A DNA stretch of 23,476 nucleotides from a virus. Shown here piece by piece: positions 6,000-12,381 of this stretch. The stretch spans positions 1 to 23,476 of the IMG/VR virus record IMGVR_UViG_3300028800_000316; one strand, written 5' to 3'. Within the stretch, counting starts at the first letter, position 1. Each line of letters starts with the position of its first letter. The position numbers were made by a program, and so were the translations under genes. The notes under the pieces were generated by a model, which saw only the letters and a program-made list of their open reading frames with translations, made no database searches and was not told the origin of the DNA.

Positions 6000-8493
6000 A
6001 ATCGTCGCCCGGCCGCAGCTCCTCAAACCGAACGGTGAGCCGTTCACGATCCGTGACCGCCGCGCGATCGCGAAGGCCGGTGCGGCCAGCGGCCCGACGC
6101 CAGCCGCGATCGACACCGCGATGGCATCCGAAGGCATGGGCTGGACGTCAACGTTCGGTCCCGGCCGGCCGCTCAACCCGATCTGGGGCTACTCGCGGCG
6201 GCCGCGTGGGTTCGACTACCCGGCTGGCGTCAACATCACGACGCAGCCCCGCGCTGCGTACAACCGGCCGTCGTTCGACACGCTCCGGGCGATCATCAAC
6301 GCCTACGACATCGCGCAGACGTGCATCGCGCACAAGATCGACTCGCTGCGATCGATGGACCTGCAGTTCAAGCCGTCGGACGTCTCTGAGGGCGACGTCG
6401 ACCTGCCGATGAAGGCGGCCCGGGCCGCGTTGGAATCCCCCGACCGTGAGCTCCCGTTCGATCTGTGGCTCGCGAAGTTCATGGACGGCGTCTTCCGGTA
6501 CGACGCGGGCTGCCTGTACCGGCGCCGGAACCGCGCCGGGCAGGTGATCGGGCTCGAGGTCGTCGACGGGACGTCGGTCACGCCGTACATCGACGAGCAC
6601 GGCCGGAAGCCCGCGCCGCCGGCGCCCGCCTACGCGCAGATCATCAAGGGCATCCCGTGGGATGACCTGACCACCGATGACCTGATCTACGCGCCGTTCC
6701 GGCCGCAGACCGACTCGCCTTACGGGTTGGCGCCGATCGAGACGATCCTGCTGACCGCGAACAACGACCTGCGGTTCCAGTGGCACATGCTGAACTACTT
6801 CACGGCCGGGTCGATGCCCGCCGGGTTCCTGACCGCGCCGACGAACGCGACGACACCGGACCAGGTCGCGGAGTGGCAGGCCTACTGGGATGCGTTCATG
6901 ATCGGCGACCAGGAAGCGATCCGGCAGATCAAGCTCGTCGAGTCGACGATGAAGTTCAGCCAGGCCCGCGACGCGACGTTCGACGAGAACTTCCAGCTGG
7001 CGCTGATCCGCCGGACCTGCGCGGCGTTCGGTGTGGTCCCGAACGACCTCGGGTTGACGATGGACGTCAACCTCGCCAACGGCGAGACCCAGATGGACGT
7101 CCAGTTCCGGGTCAACGACCGGCCGGTGCAACGGTTCGTCGAGAAGCTGCTCACGAACTACCTGCAGCGTGATCTCGGTCTGCCGGTGAAGGTCGAGTTC
7201 GACGACGGGCAGGAGAAGGAGGACCGGCTCACCGAGGCTCAGGCGTGGCAGGTCTACATCGAGACCGGGATGGCTTCGGTTGACGAGGGCCGCGAGGCGC
7301 TGCTCGGGTTGCCGACCGACAACACCCGGCCGGTGCCGCGGTTCTACGCGGGTGGGAAGCAGGGCCCGATCCCGCTGGTCGACATCGTCGCTGCGTCGGG
7401 CCCGATCGACCCGGACACGGCCGCGCCGGCGGATGACGTGCCGATCCCGGCGGTTGACTTCCCGGGCGGTATCCCTGGCGTGGTGCCGGTGAAACTGCCG
7501 GGACAGACGGACTTCACTCGTGCACCGGTCGACACGACGGGCGCACCGGAGCAGCAGACGGCGGAGATCGTGCCGCCGCCGGTGGCGAAGGCCGCGACCG
7601 AGGGTGTGACCGCCGCGACGGGGATCACCGGGTACGACCTGCGGGGCGCACCGAAGGACGACGAGGACGAGGACGACGACGCCCGCGGGATGACCGGGGT
7701 GGTGAAGGGCGCCGACGAGCTCGCTGCCTTCAGCAGGTTCATCAAGGCCCGCAAACGCGACGGGAAGTGGCGCGACTTCACGTTCACCGCGCTCGACCCC
7801 GTCACCGCGCACCGATACAACGACCGGGTCCGCAGCCAGATCCGGAAGGCCGCCGGCGAGATCATCGCCGCGGGTCTCGCGGTGGTCGCGGAGGACTCGG
7901 GCCGGGTGCTGATGTTGCAGCGCGGCCTTGATCCGACGGATCCGGCGTCCGGGATGTGGGAGTTCCCCGGGGGGCATGTCGAGACCGGTGAGGACCCGCA
8001 GGCTGCGGCGTGCCGCGAATGGGCGGAAGAGACGGGCCTGGTGGGTGTCGAGGTCGCGATGACTTCGGGGTGGACGTCAGCGAACGGTGTCTACCAGGGG
8101 TTCGTCGCGACGGTGCCGTCCGAGGATGCTGTGCCGTTGCTGAACCGGGCTGCGGGTGTGAACCCGGACGATCCTGATGGTGATCTGGTCGAGTCGATCG
8201 CCTGGTGGGATCCGGCCTTGTTGGTCGGGAATCCGGCGGTCCGTGCGGAGCTCGCCGACTCGCTCGACCTGGTGCTCGACGCGCTGCCGTCGTCTGAGGA
8301 TGTGGCTAAGGCCGCCGCTGATGCTGGCCCAAAAGGCGTTCACACGCGTTGGCATGATGCGCCGATCCGCCGTCTGGATGACCGGGCGGTCGAGTTCCAT
8401 GCCGTCAAGGTCAAGGCTGCGTTGGCGTCGCTGGTTGACCCTGCGGCGCTCGAGGGGCTGATCGAGTCTTACCGGGCGGTGTCGGGTGGCTGA
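5989..8493 (+). CDS. Portal protein fused to a C-terminal Nudix hydrolase domain, 834 aa
   Basis: TTG start at 5989 with AAGG about 10 nt upstream. Residues about 85-440 are a phage portal: FDTLRAIINAYDIAQTCIAHKI, DDLIYAPFRP, SPYGLAPIETI, and FGVVPNDLGL. A Pro/Asp-rich linker follows with an acidic run (about 554-566), then a conserved-looking segment FSRFIKARKRDGKWRDF (about 580-596). Residues about 625-765 hold a Nudix fold: MWEFPGGHVETGEDPQAAAC then REWAEETGL fits GX5EX7REUXEEXGU exactly (G662, E668, R676, E677, E680, E681, G683), with all metal-binding glutamates intact. Portals are normally 400-550 aa, so about 300 residues are extra. Residues 534-551 repeat the capsid N-terminus almost exactly. 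The Nudix substrate is unknown. Confidence 0.9.
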   Translation: MTAEIVARPQLLKPNGEPFTIRDRRAIAKAGAASGPTPAAIDTAMASEGMGWTSTFGPGRPLNPIWGYSRRPRGFDYPAGVNITTQPRAAYNRPSFDTLRAIINAYDIAQTCIAHKIDSLRSMDLQFKPSDVSEGDVDLPMKAARAALESPDRELPFDLWLAKFMDGVFRYDAGCLYRRRNRAGQVIGLEVVDGTSVTPYIDEHGRKPAPPAPAYAQIIKGIPWDDLTTDDLIYAPFRPQTDSPYGLAPIETILLTANNDLRFQWHMLNYFTAGSMPAGFLTAPTNATTPDQVAEWQAYWDAFMIGDQEAIRQIKLVESTMKFSQARDATFDENFQLALIRRTCAAFGVVPNDLGLTMDVNLANGETQMDVQFRVNDRPVQRFVEKLLTNYLQRDLGLPVKVEFDDGQEKEDRLTEAQAWQVYIETGMASVDEGREALLGLPTDNTRPVPRFYAGGKQGPIPLVDIVAASGPIDPDTAAPADDVPIPAVDFPGGIPGVVPVKLPGQTDFTRAPVDTTGAPEQQTAEIVPPPVAKAATEGVTAATGITGYDLRGAPKDDEDEDDDARGMTGVVKGADELAAFSRFIKARKRDGKWRDFTFTALDPVTAHRYNDRVRSQIRKAAGEIIAAGLAVVAEDSGRVLMLQRGLDPTDPASGMWEFPGGHVETGEDPQAAACREWAEETGLVGVEVAMTSGWTSANGVYQGFVATVPSEDAVPLLNRAAGVNPDDPDGDLVESIAWWDPALLVGNPAVRAELADSLDLVLDALPSSEDVAKAAADAGPKGVHTRWHDAPIRRLDDRAVEFHAVKVKAALASLVDPAALEGLIESYRAVSGG

Positions 8494-8701
8494 TCCGCGG
8501 TTGGCGCAGATCGTGGTTGAGGTGACCGGGATCCGGGTGCAGTGCGGGATGTGCTGTCAGTTCCTGGTGTTGTGGGATCAGCCGTCGGCGCAGTTGCAAG
8601 AATGCGCCGGGTTGTGGGCTCGCCCGCACCGGCGGCCGTTCGTGGCGGCTTTCCGGGTCAGCGTGAACGGTGTCGACCAGGGTTGGAGCGCGCAGCGATG
8701 A
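8486..8701 (+). CDS. Small Cys-containing hypothetical protein, 71 aa
   Basis: GTG at 8486 overlaps the portal stop by 8 nt; the stop TGA overlaps the next ATG (8698-8701), so the gene is fully embedded in the operon. C20-G-M-C23-C24 and C40 could form a metal site or disulfide. The rest is a short alpha/beta sequence with no recognisable domain. Small proteins between portal and MuF are common in actinophages and unassigned. Confidence 0.7.
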   Translation: MADPRLAQIVVEVTGIRVQCGMCCQFLVLWDQPSAQLQECAGLWARPHRRPFVAAFRVSVNGVDQGWSAQR

Positions 8702-9387
8702 CCGCGACGCCGGTCGAGCGCCAGGCGGCCCGCGACTACCTGCTGAACAACACCGACCCCGACATCAACGACCTCCTCGACGCGATCCGCGCGATCTACG
8801 CCGACGGGATCGTCACCGGCACCGGCACCGCAGCCGAGGCCACCGGCACCCCAGTCACCGCCACACTCCGTGACCTGCTGCCAGACAGCACACAGGGCGA
8901 TGTCGACTGGGGGAAGTTCTGGGACGCCTGGACACCGGGCGACCCGAAAGCCGCGGCCTTGCTCACCGACGGCGGCTGGTCGGATCTGCTCGCGCAGGCC
9001 GACATCACCGTGAAAGGGATCACCGACACGGTGCTCTCACAGATGGGGACCGCTCTTGCTGATGGTGTCGCGGCCGGTGACTCAGTGGCGACGATCACCG
9101 CGTCGCTGGCGCAGGTCATGGGTGATCAGGCGTCACGCGCGGAACTTGTAGCCCGAACTGAGACCGACCGGGCCGTGTCAGCGGCGAGCATCAAGACTTA
9201 CCTCGATGCGGGGCTCGGTCAGTACGAGATCCTTGTCTCGCCGGACGCGTGCGATGAGTGCGCGGACCTTGAGGACGGTAATCCTTACGACCTCGACGAC
9301 GACAGCGCCGTACCACCGATTCACCCGGCGTGCAGGTGTAGCTGCGCTCCGATCACTGGCACTGACGCCGGGACAGAGTCCGACTGA
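8698..9387 (+). CDS. MuF-like minor head protein, 229 aa
   Basis: ATG at 8698 in an ATGA overlap; the frame is open back to 8542 but that extension is shadow of the preceding gene. The C-terminal half is a phage Mu gpF-like domain: ARTETDRAVSAAS (152-164), then a hydrophobic strand, C185-D-E-C188, G194-x-P-Y, and the closing H209-P-A-C212-R-C motif. MuF proteins sit at the portal inside the head and may be ejected with the DNA. The family often carries a fused enzyme or toxin; none is visible here. The 3' end is overlapped for 35 nt by a reverse-strand micro-gene. Confidence 0.88.
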   Translation: MTATPVERQAARDYLLNNTDPDINDLLDAIRAIYADGIVTGTGTAAEATGTPVTATLRDLLPDSTQGDVDWGKFWDAWTPGDPKAAALLTDGGWSDLLAQADITVKGITDTVLSQMGTALADGVAAGDSVATITASLAQVMGDQASRAELVARTETDRAVSAASIKTYLDAGLGQYEILVSPDACDECADLEDGNPYDLDDDSAVPPIHPACRCSCAPITGTDAGTESD

Positions 9388-9502
9388 GCCACTCGCGCAG
9401 GAACCGCGTCGCCTGATGATCGATCAGCCCGCACTTCGCGCACCGGTGAGTGAGCTCGTCGGTGGTCCGCCAGTCGCACTCGTCCGGCGTCGGGCACGTC
9501 AC
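9353..9502 (-). CDS. Reverse-strand zinc-knuckle micro-protein, 49 aa
   Basis: On the minus strand a GTG whose first base is 9502, with GTGGGA about 10 nt upstream, opens a frame ending at TGA (9353-9355). The product begins MTCPTPDECDWRTTDEL and continues THRCAKCGLIDHQATRFLRE. C3-x5-C9 and C21-x2-C24 suggest a treble-clef or knuckle metal site followed by an amphipathic helix. Third positions are G or C in 43 of 49 codons, as expected for a real gene here. It fills a 144-nt gap (9388-9531) that has no sensible + strand gene. This is the only minus-strand gene I can support in the window, standing opposite the late operon. Function unknown. Confidence 0.6.
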   Translation of the reverse strand: MTCPTPDECDWRTTDELTHRCAKCGLIDHQATRFLREWLSRTLSRRQCQ

Positions 9503-9531
9503 CGCCGCAGCATCCCACCCGAGGAGACCCC

Positions 9532-9873
9532 GTGAACACGTTTCCCGCCGAATCCGGGCCCTACGGCGTCAGCGGCAGCGTCCCCGTCTACACCGACCCC
9601 GCCTGCCGCAACCAAGCCCCCATCTTCGACGGGAACGGCGCGCAGCTCCGCAACAACGCCCCGATCCTCGTCACCGGCCGGATCGCCCCATTCCAGTCCA
9701 CCGCGAGCGTGCTCTACATCCGCGACGGCGTCGGGAACGTGATCACCCTCTACCCCGCCATCGTCAACAAGACCCCACCGACCGTCACCGGCAGCAAAGG
9801 CGGCAACGCTGCTCTCGCGTCCCTGGTCGGTGCGCTCGCCGCCGCCGGCGTCATCGTCGACACCACAAGCTGA
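9532..9873 (+). CDS. Hypothetical head-module protein, 113 aa
   Basis: GTG at 9532 with GAGGAG (9521-9526) 5 nt upstream. The sequence is beta-rich and mostly uncharged: SGSVPVYTDPACRNQAP, then a D-G-N turn, APILVTGRIAPFQS, then VLYIRDGVGNVITLYPAIV and an Ala/Gly-rich hydrophobic C-terminus AALASLVGALAAAGVIVDT (about 92-110), possibly a membrane or packing helix. No family recognised. Its position between MuF and the protease suggests a structural or decoration role; that is inference. Confidence 0.78.
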   Translation: MNTFPAESGPYGVSGSVPVYTDPACRNQAPIFDGNGAQLRNNAPILVTGRIAPFQSTASVLYIRDGVGNVITLYPAIVNKTPPTVTGSKGGNAALASLVGALAAAGVIVDTTS

Positions 9874-9884
9874 GGAGAACCACC

Positions 9885-10052
9885 ATGGACGTCTTCGCTT
9901 TTCTGGCAGCGCTGGTCGCGTTGGTCCTGTTCGCCATCGCCGCATTCAACGTGGCGGCCCGGGTCAACCTCGTCGCGCTCGGGCTCGCGTTCCTGGTCTT
10001 CGCGTGGATCGTCGAACTGTCCGCGCGCAACACGACCCGGATCCACTTCTGA
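9885..10052 (+). CDS. Small membrane protein, 55 aa
   Basis: ATG at 9885 with GAGGAG (9872-9877) 7 nt upstream, overlapping the previous stop. Two hydrophobic segments (about 3-22 and 28-45) flank a short loop containing R26; a basic tail ARNTTRIHF follows. It looks like a two-helix inner-membrane protein. Comparable tiny membrane proteins are scattered in actinophage structural operons and have no assigned role. It is too short and too early in the operon to call a holin. Confidence 0.72.
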   Translation: MDVFAFLAALVALVLFAIAAFNVAARVNLVALGLAFLVFAWIVELSARNTTRIHF

Positions 10053-10054
10053 GC

Positions 10055-10426
10055 ATGACCGAGCAGCGTTACGTCCTCGGCCTCGCCTACCAGGCCGGCC
10101 CGTCCGACCGGATCATCAAGGGCGCCGACGGCAAACGCGACTTCTTCACCACCGAAGAGCTCGAGAAGGCCGCCTGGTCGTTCATGAAGTCCGGCGCCCG
10201 CGAGGTCGGGCTATTTCATGCAGACGGCACATCAGGCCATTTCACGGTTACCGAATCGTATGTGTATCGGGGTCCGGACTGGCAGGTCGGGGACACCGTG
10301 ATCAAGGCCGGCGATTGGCTGTTGGGTGGGATCTGCGACGAGGTCGCCTGGAACCTCGCGAAGTCCGGCCGGATCGATGGCATGTCACCGCAGGGCAAAG
10401 CGAAGCGAAGGAAGGCCAGCTCATGA
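10055..10426 (+). CDS. XkdF-type prohead serine protease, 123 aa
   Basis: ATG at 10055, two bases after the previous stop. The order YVLGLAYQAG...DFFTTEELEKAAWSFM, H55 in LFHADG, TESYV (66-70), GDWLLGGI (87-94) and the terminal D-G-M-S111-P-Q-G matches the XkdF-like protease family, in which a His in 'vgl.H' and the Ser in 'tGfSigG' are the expected catalytic residues. It would mature the procapsid by cleaving scaffold, capsid and possibly portal. At 123 aa it is only the protease core; the following gene, starting in an ATGA overlap, probably supplies what is fused on in longer relatives. It contains IIKGADG (20-26), resembling motifs in portal and scaffold. Confidence 0.85.
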   Translation: MTEQRYVLGLAYQAGPSDRIIKGADGKRDFFTTEELEKAAWSFMKSGAREVGLFHADGTSGHFTVTESYVYRGPDWQVGDTVIKAGDWLLGGICDEVAWNLAKSGRIDGMSPQGKAKRRKASS

Positions 10427-12306
10427 CGCAGCCGGACGAGGATCTGCTCGAGGCCTACGACGCCGACATCCCACGCGTCGATCTCGTCAAGCGGTCAGCG
10501 AACGGCACCACCTTCCTGCTGATGAAGTCCGGCGACAGCCTGCTCAGCCACGACCAGGTCGAGGAGCTGCTCAAGGAAGCCGCGCCCATCCCGACTCCGC
10601 TCGAGGTGTTCGCGAAGGCCGGCTACGAGGCGTTCATCAAGGCGAAGTACAACGCCGACGAGAAGCGCGCGATGGCCGCCAACGGTCAGGCGATGAAAGA
10701 CGAGTCGTACCCGATCGCCGACGAGGACGACCTCGATAAGGCGATCCACGCGGTCGGCCGCGGCGGCGCCGATCACGACGCGATCCGCCGGCACGTCATC
10801 AAACGCGCGAAGGCGCTCGGCAAGAGCAGCTCGATCCCCGACAACTGGAACGCCGACGGCTCACTCAAGGAGACGACCGTGACCAAGACCGCTGAGATCG
10901 AGCCCGACGCGCCTGTCATCAAGGCCGACGGTGACGGGGAAGGTGTCGACGGGCTCGACCCGACCGTCACGCTCGCCGAGACCGGTGAAGACGCGCCCGG
11001 CGACCCGGCGCAGCCCGGCAGTCCGGCATGGGAGGCGATCGACGCGGCGACCGCCGTCAAGTGGTCCGCGATCCTGTCCCGCGCGAAGAACGCGCTCTGC
11101 GAGCTCGCCGACCGGGAGTGGATGGAAGCGGACACCGTCGACCCGTCCGACGCCGACAACGGCTGGAACCTCGACGACGCCGGTTGCGCGATCGACTACG
11201 CGATCTCGGTGCTCGCGCCCTACGCGGTCGCTGAGCAGAACGAGGTCGACACCGCGACCGAGGCGATCGAAGCGATCACGAAGACTGCGGCTGCGATCGA
11301 CGTGGCTGGTCTCGACGCGATCGAAGGCTGGACCCCGCTACTGAAGGCCGGCAAGGTGCTGTCCGCCGCGAACGAGTCCGCGATCCGCACGGCCGTCGAG
11401 TCGTTGCAGAACGTTCTGTCCACACTCCCGCAGGCCCCCGAGGAGGCCCCAGTGTCCAAGACCGCCGAACTCGAGCCGCCTGTCGTCGAGGAGGACGTCG
11501 CGAAGGGCGCCGACACCCCGCCCGATCCTGCGCCGGCCGCGGCCGTCGAGGCGCCCGCACCGGAACCCGAAGCGTCTCCCCCCGCGGCGGAGCCGGTGGC
11601 GAAGGCGAAGGGCGACCCGCAGATGGCGGTCTTCGACGCCAACGGGCAGCTCGTCGGCACGATCGACCCGGGCGATCTGTCCCCGATCGCTGCTCCCGAG
11701 CCGCCCGCCGGCGGCGACGCGCAAGGTGCGGACGACACCACGGGTGCGGACGCGACGGCCGACGCGGCTCCCGCCACGGACACCGGCGCCGCACCGGACA
11801 CGACCGCCGCCGCTGCTGCTCCCGCCGCAGCCCCTGACTCGACGGTGATCCCGGGAACGGACACCGTCCAGGCTCCCCCCGAAGACGACGACACTGACAG
11901 CACCGTGGCCAAGTCCGCGGACCGCACCAGGGCCGTCGTCGACGCACTTTCCACGATCGGTGAGTACCTGCTGAAGGAGCAGGGCCAGACAGAGGCCGTC
12001 ATCAAGGCGGCAATGGCCCCGCTCGAAGAGCGACTCGCAACAGTGGAGAAGCACCCGGCAGCTGGTGGCCCGTTGCTCAACGGCGCCAACGGCACGGCCG
12101 GTCTCGCGGCACGAACCCCCGACGACAACTCCGACGGGCTCGCAGCCCTGACGAAAGCCGCCGAGGATGAGGCCGACCCGATCAAGAAGGCTGCGCTGCA
12201 GTCCCAGCTGCTCGTCGAGCAGATGAAGGTCACGCAGTCTCCGTTCGCCGCGCCGAGGTTCAAGCAGTCCTCGCCGGCTGACGTTCTCGAGCGCTTCACC
12301 AGCTAG
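10423..12306 (+). CDS. Large scaffold-like head assembly protein, 627 aa
   Basis: ATG at 10423 (ATGA overlap with the protease). Residues about 62-146 resemble DUF6582: EKRAMAANGQAMKDESYPIA, DLDKAI, RRHVIKRAKALG, IPDNW. Residues 200-315 form a helical domain (PAWEAIDAATAVKWSAILSR, then DAGCAIDYAISVLAPYAV) that recurs in actinophage putative scaffolds. Residues 350-490 are Ala/Pro/Asp/Thr-rich and disordered. The C-terminus is a coiled-coil-like helix pair (500-545, 572-605) ending in a basic/aromatic tail. Acidic, elongated and placed between protease and capsid gene, it fits a scaffold. Two internal in-frame GTG codons (residues 153 and 344) have strong ribosome-binding sites. Confidence 0.78.
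   Translation: MTQPDEDLLEAYDADIPRVDLVKRSANGTTFLLMKSGDSLLSHDQVEELLKEAAPIPTPLEVFAKAGYEAFIKAKYNADEKRAMAANGQAMKDESYPIADEDDLDKAIHAVGRGGADHDAIRRHVIKRAKALGKSSSIPDNWNADGSLKETTVTKTAEIEPDAPVIKADGDGEGVDGLDPTVTLAETGEDAPGDPAQPGSPAWEAIDAATAVKWSAILSRAKNALCELADREWMEADTVDPSDADNGWNLDDAGCAIDYAISVLAPYAVAEQNEVDTATEAIEAITKTAAAIDVAGLDAIEGWTPLLKAGKVLSAANESAIRTAVESLQNVLSTLPQAPEEAPVSKTAELEPPVVEEDVAKGADTPPDPAPAAAVEAPAPEPEASPPAAEPVAKAKGDPQMAVFDANGQLVGTIDPGDLSPIAAPEPPAGGDAQGADDTTGADATADAAPATDTGAAPDTTAAAAAPAAAPDSTVIPGTDTVQAPPEDDDTDSTVAKSADRTRAVVDALSTIGEYLLKEQGQTEAVIKAAMAPLEERLATVEKHPAAGGPLLNGANGTAGLAARTPDDNSDGLAALTKAAEDEADPIKKAALQSQLLVEQMKVTQSPFAAPRFKQSSPADVLERFTS
10867..10881 (+). promoter_or_regulatory. Internal ribosome-binding site and in-frame GTG start in the scaffold gene
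   Basis: AAGGAG (10867-10872) lies 6 nt before GTG at 10879, which is codon 153 of the 627-aa frame. Initiation here would give a 475-aa product beginning MTKTAEIEP that lacks the DUF6582-like domain. The next internal site precedes a near-identical MSKTAELEP start. Confidence 0.5.
11441..11454 (+). promoter_or_regulatory. Second internal ribosome-binding site and in-frame GTG start
   Basis: AGGAGG (11441-11446) lies 5 nt before GTG at 11452, codon 344. Initiation would give a 284-aa protein beginning MSKTAELEP, made only of the disordered region and the C-terminal helices, which resembles a free scaffold. The arrangement recalls lambda Nu3, which is translated from inside gene C. Confidence 0.5.
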
Positions 12307-12323
12307 ACCCACCCGCTCTTCTC

Positions 12324-12348
12324 ACGCCGAGCCCTTGGGTGACGGCGT
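12324..12348 (+). other. Hairpin upstream of the capsid gene
   Basis: ACGCCG (12324-12329) pairs with CGGCGT (12343-12348), with a small CCC/GGG pair inside the loop. There is no T tract. It lies in the 75-nt gap between the scaffold stop and the capsid ribosome-binding site and could protect or help process the capsid mRNA; weakly supported. Confidence 0.35.
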
Positions 12349-12381
12349 ACTTCCGCTTGCCTCGAAGGAGGACACACGATC

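Noticed and set aside
6148-7977. Long (609 codons) reverse-strand frame opposite the portal gene
   Set aside because: Arg/Val/Asp-rich antisense shadow produced by high GC at third positions; the + strand portal has clear motifs.
9206-9535. Forward 109-aa frame across the gap after the MuF gene
   Set aside because: Arg/Thr/Ser-rich shadow of MuF with no ribosome-binding site; the minus-strand frame in the same gap has better coding character.
11220-12312. Reverse-strand Ser/Ala- or Gly/Arg-rich frames opposite the scaffold gene
   Set aside because: Low-complexity antisense translation of the Ala/Pro/Asp repeats; no ribosome-binding site or domain.
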